A DNA stretch of 64,000 nucleotides from Kordiimonas aestuarii. Lineage in GTDB: Bacteria; Pseudomonadota; Alphaproteobacteria; Sphingomonadales; Kordiimonadaceae. The position numbers and the translations under genes are program-made. Within the stretch, counting starts at the first letter, position 1, and each line of letters begins with the position of its first letter. The notes below the pieces were generated by a model that saw only the letters and a list, made by a program, of their open reading frames with translations, did not search any database and was not told the DNA's origin. Shown here one piece after another: positions 56,101 through 64,000 of this stretch. The DNA is taken from contig NZ_JAOBPP010000020.1 in the NCBI RefSeq assembly GCF_025574465.1, forward strand, positions 538,549 to 602,548, in the 5' to 3' direction.

Positions 56101-56434
56101 TGAAAAGCTTGTTTACCGTTAAGGCCACCCGGGCTTCGGGAACAAACGCGGTCAGTCGGTCACGACGATCAATAAATTGTATATCGCTTAAGGATACCCA
56201 TGGACGCACAAGCCGCCAGTCCCATCCTATCTCCGCAGTTTCAAACGTAACATTCCAGCCTGGCAGCAAGGTTTTTGTTTGATCGATGACAAGATTACGG
56301 GCGAAACCAAGGTCGATGGGAGCAACAAGCAGGCGCACAAACAGAAACGATGCAATCAGCATCGCTGCTGTCACGATCCAGACGCCTGATCTGACGACTA
56401 TTCCTACTGTACGCTTCAACGGCCTCGCCTGCAC
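53192..56434 (-). CDS. AsmA/YhdP-like protein (DUF3971)
   Basis: A 1080-residue protein with one N-terminal transmembrane helix (about 12-34) and a long beta-rich periplasmic body, ending in an AsmA-like C-terminal domain and an acidic, P-rich tail. This layout fits YhdP/AsmA proteins, bridge-like carriers moving phospholipid between inner and outer membrane. Start is GTG at 56434. Divergent from glnE across 85 bases. The product and envelope genes elsewhere in the window (bamB, lptD, surA) would act on the same compartment. Confidence 0.85.
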   Translation of the reverse strand: MQARPLKRTVGIVVRSGVWIVTAAMLIASFLFVRLLVAPIDLGFARNLVIDQTKTLLPGWNVTFETAEIGWDWRLVRPWVSLSDIQFIDRRDRLTAFVPEARVALTVNKLFTNITISDVEIDRPHVEVANLGGFSDASETGGLNELFSTTGTPTPEVLRPVTEAFSRFGRRLLSAAPALRTVTFSNVSVTLERGTGIEKARFSMPRLALSRRGDVVSVDALLDARLDEMPTQVRLQGKAEPLLGDIELSLGFNELRPSTLATYANMPEFVGYFNVPLALDLMLDLSSDVGLRTARFSASMDEGTISDPVSFPNASRVRYGVVTGRYEAGEDTLVLDQIEIATERPVVRGEGLVYWTTADTEPSVQLTLRADNASIAEVLQYWPIKTYPDGRPRGARAWIEDHIMKGATRDVTFMVDWSPTDGGAFENGSAYRLTFNYNDLDTYYLLSMPPIMGASGHGELTQDVFSLDLDGGHIGSMPVAGTSARMEDIDIPNGATGIFDIRLSGTVPEVMELISHPPLNVPQKLGFDVNRVTGNAHVRTVLTLPLIKDIPVDAVHYDVTSTITQAAVTDLLGGDGLKHGDITLMVDPDNLSAEGSGTLNGVPLALYWRENLKAGREDPDAETTEIVLSGAMNEHDMAALGVDVSDYLSGETLAEANFIGRNFAFKRGYFTADASTAILREQRLAWSKPMAVPATVTGTIFFEDSETRISPLVIVGEGIDLRADLTFQGSGLDAEFDVGELGGNSFKATARQSADGNLRLDISGKRFNLAPILDAEQAGKPAGVVEGLDRLELDVNVDTLVLLNGEELDDLRLHGNFIGGAPEKMTASGLVHGTSKETVLSIAPSDEQNLRALRVVTPDAGHFLRALGLFSHLRDGDLTLKGKTSGWGRDLHIEGDMSVKNAFMVSKSKLGAAVTEGVVEGLNEYLKDEAVQLDTIDMPFDYTKGVLDISSMKANGPSLGMTMEGQISTRSEKININGVFVPAYGLNALLGKIPLLGNLLTGGEGKGIFGVAYRVKGPIAKPDFSVNPLSGIAPGFLRLLFEGRKGKLEDIEEPKEAETPEGALLEGEAPDAEADPPKPQ

Positions 56435-56519
56435 AACTTAAAGACACTTGATTTGATACGGCAAGGTATGAACACTCCCAGTATCTCGCAAACTAAATTT
56501 ATGGATCGCCGCTTTTCTT

Positions 56520-59456
56520 ATGGCAGAAAAATCTCAATATCCGCAGGCCTACGATACAGACAAAGCCGACGAAATTTGGGCATGCTTGTGTGAATATCAC
56601 CAAGAATCACAAAAAAGCGATGAAATCATCAAGTTAAACAAACAGCTTTCCAGCGCGCTTTTCGGTAACAGCCCCTTTTTAGCATCAATTGCAAAACGAA
56701 AACCTGAAACTGCCATCGCTGCGCTTTCACGCCCGCCCACAAAGCTCTTTGAAGCCCTCATGACCGAGATGCAGGCCCCGCGGCCAGACCGGGAAACAAC
56801 GAATGACCTCATGGCCTTCCTCAGGGAGAAAAAGAGCGTTCTTTCACTTCTAAGCGCCGTGGCAGACGTCTCCGGCGTATGGAGCCTCGAAGAGGTGACC
56901 GCTGCCCTCAGCCGTTTTGCTGACCTGTCGGTGGAAATAGCCCTCGCACACTTGCTGCACACCCGGATGAGCGCGGGTGACCTGGCGTGGCCTGAGGACA
57001 AGCCCGAGCCTGCGACGCCGGAACTCAGCCGCAAGTCGGGGTATTTTATACTCGGCATGGGCAAACTGGGGGCCTATGAACTCAACTATTCTTCCGACAT
57101 AGACCTGATTGCACTCTATGACAGTGATCGGGCCAGCTATTCAGGGAATAAATCCGTCGGCCAATGCTTCATCCGTCTCACGCAGGAGCTTGTCCAGATC
57201 ATGGAGAAACGTACCATGCACGGGTATGTTTTTCGCACAGATCTCCGTCTGCGGCCCGACCCGGGCGCCACACCTGTAGCCATCTCCATCGAAGCAGCAG
57301 AAAGCTATTATCACTCGATGGCCGTAAACTGGGAACGCTCCGCGATGATAAAGGCGCGGGTTATCGCGGGTGACAAGACCGCCGGACAGGATTATCTCGA
57401 CACCATGTCCCGCTGGGTATGGCGTAAGAGCATGGACTTTGTTGCACTGCGCGATATCGCCGCCATAAAAAACCAGATCAACCGGCATTATGGCCAGACA
57501 AACACAGTATTTGAGGAGTACGATGTCAAGCTGGGCCAAGGCGGCATCCGGGAAATCGAGTTTTTTGCACAGGTAAACCAACTATTGTACGCGGGCCGAC
57601 ACCCGGGCTTGAGGGTGCGCGGCACCATGGATGCGCTCGACGCCCTTGCCACCGAGCAACTCATCCCGGCCAAGACACACAAAGACCTTCTTGACAGCTA
57701 CCGCTTTTTACGAACGCTTGAACACCGTATTCAGATGGTGGATGACGCACAAACCCACCATATCCCGGACCAGAGGGATGCGATCGACCGTATCGCCTGT
57801 TTTATGGGGTTTGAAAATCGGGACGCTTTGCGGGCCAGCCTGCACGATCATACGGAGAGGGTGGGCGCGCACTATGACGAATTATTACCCGAAGAGCAGA
57901 CTTCGATAACATCGGTCGGATACGGCGAGGCAGATCTTCCGAAAAAACTCGAAGAACTTGGGTTTGCGGGCATCGAAGCCGCGTGCTCAATTATTGAAGG
58001 CTGGCGACGGGGCCGCTACCGCGCGCTGAGAACCGAACGCGCGAAGGCGTTGCTGGAGCACATCCTGCCCGGCCTTATGGAAGCTTTCTCTGAAACCCAC
58101 CAGCCTACCGCGGCCTTGAACCGGTTCGATAAGTTCATTTCCCAGTTGCCAGCCGGTGTGCAGTTGTTTTCACTGTTGCAGGCGAACCCCTCGCTGTTTG
58201 GCTTATTGGCACGCGTAATGGGGCTCGCTCCCGCCCTTGCAGAAACGTTGGCAAAGAAACCGGAGCTTTGGGATGCTGTGCTGGAACCCGACTTTTTTGC
58301 TCCAATGGATCATGAAGAAGCACTTGCCAGTTATCTTGAGGAGTTGTTGGAAAGTGCGGCCGACTATCAGGACACCCTCGACATTGTCAGGCGGTTTGTC
58401 GCCGAAGGCCGCTTCCGCATTGGTGTTCAGCTTCTTGAAGCCCTCGCTAGTGTTGACGAATGTGGTGAAGCCCTCACCCGTTTTGCCGACGTATCTCTGA
58501 AGGCGCTTACCAAGGCCGCGGAGCAAGAATTTAGCCAACGCCACGGCCGGTTTGATGGCGGCGGCATTGCAGTTATTGCCATGGGGAAATATGGCGGACG
58601 GGAACTCACGAGTACATCCGACCTGGATATGGTGTTTCTCTACCACGTGCCGGACATGGATGCCGTATCAGACGGCATCAAGCCGTTGAGTCCAAGCCAG
58701 TATTTCTCTCGGCTGGGTCAGCACATCATCACGGCCATCACAGCGCTCACACCGGAAGGCCGCCTATTTGAAGTAGATACCAGACTGCGCCCCTCCGGGC
58801 AGCAAGGGCCGCTGGTCGTTACCCTTAAAACCTTCGCCGACTATTACACTGATGCCGCCTGGACCTGGGAGCATATGGCGCTTACCCGGGCTCGTATCCT
58901 TATTGCGCCAGAGAGCGTGCGTGGGGGACTCGAAGATACAATCCTGCGCGTGCTCACCGCACCGCGCGATAAAACCAAGCTTCTTAAGCATGTGCACGAT
59001 ATGCGGAGAAAGCTGGACGGAGAATTTGGTACCGAAAACCCTTGGGCCGTCAAAAATGTTCGCGGTGGTCTTATCGACATGGAGTTTATCTGCCAGTACC
59101 TGATGCTGCGTGAGGGCCATGGAGCGCCCGATATTTTCAGCCCGGAGCTGGACGCCAGTATAAACCGGCTCGGCAGTATCGGGGCGCTCACCGCAGAGCA
59201 GGTGGACCTTATGCACAAGGCACATTTGTTTGAGCAGAATATACAGTCGGTGCTGCGGTTGTGTCTTGGGTCTTCCCGCATTAAGGATGATGAAATTGCC
59301 GAAGGCATTCGCAGGGTTCTATGTCGTATTACAGCCACGGAGGACTTTAACACCCTCAAGACACGCTTGTTGACGCTACAATCAAGCATATACAGCCTGT
59401 TTTGCGATGTGATAGAGAAACCCGCAGAAGAACTGAGCCAAGATAAAGACCAATAA
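56520..59456 (+). CDS. glnE: Glutamine synthetase adenylyltransferase/deadenylylase
   Basis: A 978-residue two-headed enzyme. N-terminal adenylyl-removing domain: GMGKLGAYELNYSSDIDL (179-196). C-terminal adenylyl-transfer domain: AMGKYGGRELTSTSDLDM (about 685-703). Central helical regulatory part. It switches glutamine synthetase off or on through adenylylation under PII control. No clear ribosome-binding site before the ATG. Followed by bcp 12 bases later. Confidence 0.96.
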   Translation: MAEKSQYPQAYDTDKADEIWACLCEYHQESQKSDEIIKLNKQLSSALFGNSPFLASIAKRKPETAIAALSRPPTKLFEALMTEMQAPRPDRETTNDLMAFLREKKSVLSLLSAVADVSGVWSLEEVTAALSRFADLSVEIALAHLLHTRMSAGDLAWPEDKPEPATPELSRKSGYFILGMGKLGAYELNYSSDIDLIALYDSDRASYSGNKSVGQCFIRLTQELVQIMEKRTMHGYVFRTDLRLRPDPGATPVAISIEAAESYYHSMAVNWERSAMIKARVIAGDKTAGQDYLDTMSRWVWRKSMDFVALRDIAAIKNQINRHYGQTNTVFEEYDVKLGQGGIREIEFFAQVNQLLYAGRHPGLRVRGTMDALDALATEQLIPAKTHKDLLDSYRFLRTLEHRIQMVDDAQTHHIPDQRDAIDRIACFMGFENRDALRASLHDHTERVGAHYDELLPEEQTSITSVGYGEADLPKKLEELGFAGIEAACSIIEGWRRGRYRALRTERAKALLEHILPGLMEAFSETHQPTAALNRFDKFISQLPAGVQLFSLLQANPSLFGLLARVMGLAPALAETLAKKPELWDAVLEPDFFAPMDHEEALASYLEELLESAADYQDTLDIVRRFVAEGRFRIGVQLLEALASVDECGEALTRFADVSLKALTKAAEQEFSQRHGRFDGGGIAVIAMGKYGGRELTSTSDLDMVFLYHVPDMDAVSDGIKPLSPSQYFSRLGQHIITAITALTPEGRLFEVDTRLRPSGQQGPLVVTLKTFADYYTDAAWTWEHMALTRARILIAPESVRGGLEDTILRVLTAPRDKTKLLKHVHDMRRKLDGEFGTENPWAVKNVRGGLIDMEFICQYLMLREGHGAPDIFSPELDASINRLGSIGALTAEQVDLMHKAHLFEQNIQSVLRLCLGSSRIKDDEIAEGIRRVLCRITATEDFNTLKTRLLTLQSSIYSLFCDVIEKPAEELSQDKDQ

Positions 59457-59468
59457 CTGGAGGTACCC

Positions 59469-59933
59469 ATGACCCTTGACGTCGGTATGCCCGCCCCTGA
59501 TTTTTCCCTGCCAGGTGACAATGGCCAGACCATCACTTTGTCCGGTTACCGCGGGAAAAAGGTTGTGCTCTATTTTTATCCAAAAGATGACACGCCAGGC
59601 TGTACCACCGAGGCCAAAGACTTCACCACGCTGGCGGACGACTTTGCTTCTGCGGGCGCCGTTGTTATCGGTATGTCGAAAGACAAGGCCACAAAACACG
59701 ACAAATTCATCGCCAAACATGACCTCAAGGTAAAGCTGGCATCCGACGAGGACGGCAAGACGATTGAAAAGTATGGCGTCTGGATTGAGAAGAACATGTA
59801 CGGGCGCACCTATATGGGTATCGAACGGGCAACCTTTCTGATTGACACCAATGGTGTTGTTCAAAACGTATGGCACAAGGTCCGCGTGAAGGGACACGCC
59901 GAAGCTGTCCTTAACGCCGTCAAAGCCCTGTAA
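59469..59933 (+). CDS. bcp: Peroxiredoxin (BCP/PrxQ)
   Basis: A 154-residue thiol peroxidase. Peroxidatic C45 sits in YPKDDTPGCTTEA. The usual BCP resolving cysteine five residues later is absent (lysine at position 50), and no other cysteine is seen, so it should act as a 1-Cys enzyme with an outside thiol. GGAGG precedes the ATG. Likely co-transcribed with glnE and the DUF455 gene. Confidence 0.94.
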   Translation: MTLDVGMPAPDFSLPGDNGQTITLSGYRGKKVVLYFYPKDDTPGCTTEAKDFTTLADDFASAGAVVIGMSKDKATKHDKFIAKHDLKVKLASDEDGKTIEKYGVWIEKNMYGRTYMGIERATFLIDTNGVVQNVWHKVRVKGHAEAVLNAVKAL

Positions 59934-59938
59934 GTTTT

Positions 59939-60757
59939 ATGGCGGGTAGCTGGACAAGTATTGGGCAGGCTGCGGTAGCGGTGTTGAAAACCGAACGGGC
60001 GCGCACTAAAGCTGAAACAGCGCGGGAAGTGGCGGCGGCCTGGCGGACGGGTCGCCTCGCCTACGAGTTTGACGCCACTCCACCCTCACGTCCAGGCCGG
60101 CCTAGCAAACCGGAGCTTCTCTCACCCGGCGATATGCCCAAAAGACGCAAAGGCGGTAGCGACAGCAACCGCCGCGCGCTACTGCATGCGGTTGCCCATA
60201 TCGAACTGAATGCCATCGACCTCGCGTTTGATATTATCGCACGCTTCGGAGCGGTTATGCCGCGAAGTTTTACCGACGACTGGGTACAGGTTGGTGACGA
60301 CGAAGCTCGGCATTTTTCGCTTTTAAGCGCCCGGCTCAAGGCAATTGATTCCTTCTATGGAGATCTGCCTGCCCACGATGGATTGTGGCAATCCGCGGAA
60401 GAGACAAAAAATAGCCTGCCGGCAAGACTGGCGATTGTGCCCATGGTTCTGGAAGCTCGTGGCCTTGATGTTACCCCCAGGATGATAGAGCAGTTCAAAA
60501 ATGCTGGCGATAATACGTCAGCCGAAGTGCTGAAAACCATTTATGAGGAAGAAGTAGCTCACGTGGCTACAGGCACGCGCTGGTTCAAGTATCTTGCCAA
60601 GAAAGGGACCATCGACGCCGACACTTGGTTCCATGAACTGGTGCAGGAATATTTCAAGGGCCAGCTTAAACCGCCGTTTAATAAACCTGCTCGCTGTCGT
60701 GCAGGTATGCCGGTTTCTTTTTACGAACCCCTTGCAGAGATGCTTGAAGCAGAATAA
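59939..60757 (+). CDS. DUF455 ferritin-like protein
   Basis: A 272-residue helical protein of the ferritin-like DUF455 family. Candidate di-iron ligands are E89 (HIELNAIDL), E122/H125 (DDEARH), E172 and E205/H208 (EEEVAH), spaced as in a four-helix bundle. Function unknown; related proteins are often described with tRNA-modifying MiaE-like folds. It begins five bases after bcp. The 135-base gap after it shows only a weak promoter-like sequence. Confidence 0.88.
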   Translation: MAGSWTSIGQAAVAVLKTERARTKAETAREVAAAWRTGRLAYEFDATPPSRPGRPSKPELLSPGDMPKRRKGGSDSNRRALLHAVAHIELNAIDLAFDIIARFGAVMPRSFTDDWVQVGDDEARHFSLLSARLKAIDSFYGDLPAHDGLWQSAEETKNSLPARLAIVPMVLEARGLDVTPRMIEQFKNAGDNTSAEVLKTIYEEEVAHVATGTRWFKYLAKKGTIDADTWFHELVQEYFKGQLKPPFNKPARCRAGMPVSFYEPLAEMLEAE

Positions 60758-60892
60758 GACACTTGACCAATGGCATCAAAATAGGTGCTATATTGTGAGA
60801 AATTAACCAAATACTATAAAAATAATCATACGTTGGGTCGCAGCAGACGACCCACATTGCAGGGTACGGGATCGACGAGGTTGGGGCAGTAG

Positions 60893-62176
60893 TTGTCTAA
60901 CGAGTTAACATGGCTGGAAAAATTTCACGCGTTTCGGGGAAAACACTTCCCTGAACGACAGCTTTTTTTGCGTAGCGAAGGCCGGGTAAGATTCCTTACA
61001 ATTGGCAGCTATACGCAGATGGGCATGGCCTCCGCGCTCGCCATCGCGCTGGTATGGGGGGGTATCACGTCATATGCATATCTTACCCAAGATAAGACTA
61101 TTGAAAACAAGAACCGCACCATTTCGACAATGAGCGCTCAGTATCAGGCGCTTTCGAATGATTTCTCCGCACTTGAGCTTGAGGTCGAGCGCCGCGCAGA
61201 ACAGCTTGAGATGCGCCAGAAGTTCCTTGAGGAGCTGCTGGACTCGCCCGCTGGAGAAGCGATCGAGGCTATGCCTGCCCTCGAAGAAACAGCAGATGAC
61301 AGTGATGATGGCGCAACCGACAAAGTTGCGCCAAAAACGTCTGCGCTTCTGGATGGTTCGGAAGGACAGGCGACTTTCATCGAGCGCCTTTTTGGCGCTG
61401 GCGCCGCACAGGCAGCCGTGCATTCGAATATCGACCGTCGAAAAAACCTGTTGTTCCGCCTACAGGATATGGCCGCACGGCAGCAGGCCCTGGCTGATAA
61501 ACTCAAGTCGGAAGCCGAGACACGCTTGGCCTCTATAGAAACGATTTTGGAGCCGACCAAACTCGGCAGCGACGATCTGATCGCAAAACTAAGTGCTGGC
61601 AGCACCGCTCAGGGCGGTCCGTTCGTGCCGGACGCCACCTTTGAATCCGTTTTCAATGATAATGACGGCGCTGTATTTGGTGACCTGATTTCCTCAACCC
61701 TGCGCCTTGAGATGGTCACAAATGCGCTCAATAGTTTCCCTGTGGGGAAACCGGCTGAAAAATACTATCTTTCCAGCCGTTTTGGTCGCCGTGTCGACCC
61801 CCTCAAAAAAACATGGGCTGATCACCCGGGTCTTGATCTGGCAGGTTGGCCGGGGACGGCCATTTATGCGACAGCGCCTGGCAAAGTGGTGCACGCGGGA
61901 TGGTACGGCCCATACGGTAACATGGTGGAAATTGACCATGGCAACGGCTTCAGGACCCGCTACGGCCATATGCGCAAAGTGCGGGTGAGTAAAAATGATG
62001 AGGTAACATTGGGACAACGTGTTGGCGACATGGGTAAAACCGGCCGTGTTACAGGAACCCATCTCCATTACGAGATCTGGTTTGACGGTGCCGTGCGTGA
62101 TCCAATGCCCTATTTGAAAGCAGCGAATGATGTTCTCGAAATCCAAGGAAGACATGAAAAAGCCAGTCAGCAATAA
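60893..62176 (+). CDS. M23 (LytM-type) murein endopeptidase
   Basis: A 427-residue membrane-anchored protein. One transmembrane helix (about 44-64), coiled-coil stretches (about 70-118 and 180-220), and a C-terminal M23 domain. Zinc ligands H311 and D315 (HPGLD) and H392 (HLH) with H359 (YGHM) and H390 nearby are all present, so the enzyme should be active. Start is TTG at 60893 with GAGG upstream; the nearest ATG is out of frame. The 3' end overlaps the bactofilin gene, a pairing that links a wall hydrolase to a scaffold. Confidence 0.9.
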   Translation: MSNELTWLEKFHAFRGKHFPERQLFLRSEGRVRFLTIGSYTQMGMASALAIALVWGGITSYAYLTQDKTIENKNRTISTMSAQYQALSNDFSALELEVERRAEQLEMRQKFLEELLDSPAGEAIEAMPALEETADDSDDGATDKVAPKTSALLDGSEGQATFIERLFGAGAAQAAVHSNIDRRKNLLFRLQDMAARQQALADKLKSEAETRLASIETILEPTKLGSDDLIAKLSAGSTAQGGPFVPDATFESVFNDNDGAVFGDLISSTLRLEMVTNALNSFPVGKPAEKYYLSSRFGRRVDPLKKTWADHPGLDLAGWPGTAIYATAPGKVVHAGWYGPYGNMVEIDHGNGFRTRYGHMRKVRVSKNDEVTLGQRVGDMGKTGRVTGTHLHYEIWFDGAVRDPMPYLKAANDVLEIQGRHEKASQQ

Positions 62177-62600
62177 CAACCCGACGCCGCGTCCGACCGC
62201 CGCGCCGACTCCATCGATTATCGGTTCCGATGTTGAGATTGAAGGCAATATCCGCACTGTTGGTGAGTTGCAGCTCGATGGTGCGATAAAGGGCGACCTT
62301 ACATGTGGAGGCGTTGTCATGGGCGAGAGTGGTGCCGTTAAAGGTATTATTACAGCCGATACCGTAACCATTCGTGGTACCGTCAATGGTGAGATACGGG
62401 CCCGTTCCGTCCGGCTTGAGAAAAGCGCCGTGGTGGAAGGCGATGTCTATCACGAAAGCCTGTCGGTGGAAGCCGGTGCTAAACTGACTGGGCGCTTCGC
62501 CCACACATCGAGCCCGAAAGAGGGCAAGGCTGCACCGGTGGAGTTGAAGCAAACGGACGAGACTCCTTCGTTTGTAGCCAAGAAACCTGCGGCGGAATAA
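62130..62600 (+). CDS. Bactofilin
   Basis: A 156-residue cytoskeletal polymer protein. A short N-terminal tail MFSKSKED, matching the membrane-targeting peptide described for bactofilins, leads to a P-rich linker and the central beta-helix (about 32-115) of repeated short strands such as GDLTCGGVVMGESG, GIITADTVTIRG and GEIRARSVRLEKSA. A disordered tail follows. Starts at 62130 inside the peptidase gene; ATG at 62154 with GGAAG is an alternative. Confidence 0.9.
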   Translation: MFSKSKEDMKKPVSNNNPTPRPTAAPTPSIIGSDVEIEGNIRTVGELQLDGAIKGDLTCGGVVMGESGAVKGIITADTVTIRGTVNGEIRARSVRLEKSAVVEGDVYHESLSVEAGAKLTGRFAHTSSPKEGKAAPVELKQTDETPSFVAKKPAAE

Positions 62601-62629
62601 ACCACTGGGTCTTTGGTGACTAGATGGAA

Positions 62630-62654
62630 AAAAGGGCGCTTAAAGCGCCCTTTT
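62630..62654. terminator. Bidirectional terminator between bactofilin and clpP-like genes
   Basis: AAAAGGGCGC and GCGCCCTTTT pair perfectly around TTAAA. The plus strand continues TTTTCTTTT, the minus strand TTTTTTCC. It serves both convergent genes. Confidence 0.83.
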
Positions 62655-62676
62655 CTTTTACTTAGCTTAGCTAACT

Positions 62677-63258
62677 TTATGCAATCTCGTCTTGGCTCTT
62701 AACGACTTTTCCGACAATACCGTATTTTACAGCTTCGTCACATGTCAGCCAAAAATCCCGATCAACGTCCTTTTCGATTTTCTCAAGCGTTTGACCTGTA
62801 GCTTCTGCGAATATCTTGTTCAGGCGCTCGCGCATCTTCACGATTTGCATAGCCTGGATATCGATATTGGCAGCATTACCACTGATCCCGCCTGATGGCT
62901 GGTGCAACAGGAAGCGGGTGTTTGGAGTTGCAAATCGGTTTTTCTTGTCTGCGGCCACAAAAATCAGCGCCCCGGCGCTCGCAACCCAGCCTGTGCCGAG
63001 TACCTTCACCGGAGAGTTGACGAACTTGATCATGTCATGAATCATATCGCCGGACTCCACATGGCCACCGGGCGAGGAAACCACAATCGTTATCGGATCG
63101 TGGGACACCTCATCAAGCGCCATCAGCTTCGCGACCGTGTCGCGTGCGATATCATGGTCGATATCACCGACAATAAAAATCTTCCGTGCGTCAAACAGGA
63201 TCTTGTTAACCTGCTCGTTTGTGGACTTCTTGTCCTTGTCGTCTTTATCTTTGCTCAT
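62677..63258 (-). CDS. Non-canonical ClpP-type serine protease
   Basis: A 193-residue ClpP relative. Triad S94 (VASAG), H119 (LLHQPSGG) and D168 (DRDFW) is intact. The N-terminus is a run of K and D, and the stretch NKILFDARKIFIVGD replaces the GERxYDIYSRLLKERIIFL of normal ClpP, so the axial-pore loops are altered. GTGWVASAGALIFVAA replaces GQAASMGA. This form is known as a second ClpP in many alphaproteobacteria, of unclear role. ATG at 63258 has GGGGG just upstream; ATG at 63270 is an alternative. Confidence 0.88.
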   Translation of the reverse strand: MSKDKDDKDKKSTNEQVNKILFDARKIFIVGDIDHDIARDTVAKLMALDEVSHDPITIVVSSPGGHVESGDMIHDMIKFVNSPVKVLGTGWVASAGALIFVAADKKNRFATPNTRFLLHQPSGGISGNAANIDIQAMQIVKMRERLNKIFAEATGQTLEKIEKDVDRDFWLTCDEAVKYGIVGKVVKSQDEIA

Positions 63259-63302
63259 TTTATCCCCCATAGGATTGCGGGTGGGCCCTTGGGCCCGGTT
63301 TT

Positions 63303-64000
63303 TCAGTCGATATCATCAACAGCAGCGTTCTCACCGTGCACACGCGCCGCAAGAGCTGCCGCCATAAAGGCATCAAGGTCACCATCCAGTACTTTGTCTG
63401 GCTGGCCGGATTCCTCGCCAGTGCGCAGATCCTTCACCATTTGATAAGGTTGCATCACGTACGAGCGAATCTGATGCCCCCAGCCAATCTCGGTTTTGCT
63501 GGCATTGATGGCATTGGCCTCCTCTTCCCGGCGGCGCAGTTCCGCTTCATAGAGGCGGGCTTTCAACATGCTCATTGCTGCCGCCCTGTTTTTGTGCTGT
63601 GACCGCTCGGCCTGGCACTGCACCACAATGCCTGAAGGCTGGTGCGTAATCCGCACCGCACTATCTGTGGTGTTCACGTGTTGCCCACCAGCGCCTGACG
63701 CCCTGTAGGTATCTACTTTCAGGTCACCCTCGTTTATATCGATCTCGATCGAATCATCGATAACGGGATAAACCCATACGGACGCGAAGCTTGTATGCCG
63801 GCGGGCATTGCTGTCGTACGGTGAGATGCGCACAAGGCGATGCACCCCTGATTCAGTCTTCAGCCAACCGTAGGCATCCTCGCCCTTGATCTGAAGTGTG
63901 GCGGATTTGATGCCTGCTTCCTCACCTGGCATATATTGTACTGTGGAGACCTTGAAACCGCGTTTTTCCCCCCAGCGCATATACATGCGAAATAGCATGG
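63303..64000 (-). CDS. prfB: Peptide chain release factor 2, 3' part
   Basis: The last 232 residues of RF2, cut by the window edge. The GGQ catalytic loop is in [13 protein letters not shown]. The stop-codon recognition motif reads [12 protein letters not shown] where E. coli RF2 has SPFDS. The tail ([34 protein letters not shown]) is RF2-like and not RF1-like (no PAT/PxT motif). Whether the 5' part carries the frameshift site cannot be seen. Runs into the ClpP-like gene after 44 bases. Confidence 0.95.
   Translation of the reverse strand, partial: MLFRMYMRWGEKRGFKVSTVQYMPGEEAGIKSATLQIKGEDAYGWLKTESGVHRLVRISPYDSNARRHTSFASVWVYPVIDDSIEIDINEGDLKVDTYRASGAGGQHVNTTDSAVRITHQPSGIVVQCQAERSQHKNRAAAMSMLKARLYEAELRRREEEANAINASKTEIGWGHQIRSYVMQPYQMVKDLRTGEESGQPDKVLDGDLDAFMAAALAARVHGENAAVDDID

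Noticed and set aside
60763..60794. Promoter TTGACC / TATATT before the M23 gene
   Set aside because: The boxes are 20 bases apart, too far for a normal sigma-70 promoter; kept only as a possibility.
63303..64000. Programmed frameshift of prfB
   Set aside because: The 5' part where it would lie is outside the window, so nothing can be said.
1..64000. Phage, insertion sequence, CRISPR, toxin-antitoxin or other defence system
   Set aside because: No transposase, integrase, direct-repeat array, att-like duplication or known defence gene was seen; gene order is that of a core genome throughout.

Overview
The window is a contiguous piece of bacterial chromosome, very densely coded (about 58 protein genes, no intergenic gap above about 255 bases) and of moderately high G+C. 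Gene content and order point to an alphaproteobacterium: heme A synthase CtaA, an HdaA-type replication regulator next to polyphosphate genes, a DUF2066 protein beside purM, GlnE, DUF455, a bactofilin, and an AspRS with the signature of the tRNA-non-discriminating type. I cannot place the order with confidence. I see no rRNA, tRNA, CRISPR array, insertion sequence or prophage; this is core genome rather than an accessory island.

Layout. 1-12.2 kb is almost all minus strand: aspS, guaA, panB, then a yfgM-like/bamB/der unit (outer-membrane assembly and ribosome assembly GTPase), a three-gene ThiXYZ-like ABC importer, ctaA and cutA. 12.3-20.2 kb has rnd (+) facing a minus-strand unit DUF2066 - AI-2E/PerM-like permease - hdaA - ppk - ppx. 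20.3-25.6 kb has purM-purN (+), ndk (-), an ABC-F ATPase (+) and a membrane protein that looks like a tandemly duplicated DUF417 domain (+). 25.5-28.9 kb is minus strand: an alpha/beta hydrolase, a GNAT acetyltransferase, holC and pepA. 29.2-34.7 kb is the lptD-surA-pdxA-rsmA unit (+). 34.7-40.9 kb is the minus-strand unit fabD-fabG-acpP-fabF-mltG-yicC-gmk, with an intrinsic terminator between acpP and fabF. 41.2-44.2 kb is rpsF-rpsR-rplI and then dnaB (+), with a cluster of four DnaA-box-like 9-mers in front of dnaB. 44.2-46.3 kb holds a small exported protein and an orphan GT61-like protein with an extra C-terminal domain. 46.3-48.9 kb holds two tandem cysteine desulfurases and a 2Fe-2S ferredoxin (-). 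49-53.2 kb holds an alpha/beta hydrolase, anmK, tyrS and an exported cyclase-family hydrolase. 53.2-62.6 kb holds a large AsmA/YhdP-like protein (-) divergent from glnE-bcp-DUF455 and an overlapping M23 peptidase-bactofilin pair (+). The window ends with a non-canonical ClpP and the 3' part of prfB (-).

Together the genes cover envelope building (BamB, LptD, SurA, AsmA-like, MltG, M23/bactofilin, AnmK), fatty-acid synthesis, purine synthesis (PurM, PurN, GuaA, Ndk, Gmk), replication and its control (DnaB, HolC, HdaA, DnaA-like boxes), translation (AspS, TyrS, S6, S18, L9, RF2, Der, RsmA), polyphosphate turnover and Fe-S/sulfur supply. I did not find a clearly new multigene system. The best leads are modest: the duplicated DUF417 protein, the DnaA-box cluster before dnaB, the GT61 fusion, the twin desulfurases without a scaffold, and two convergent gene pairs whose stop codons interlock in a CTAG.
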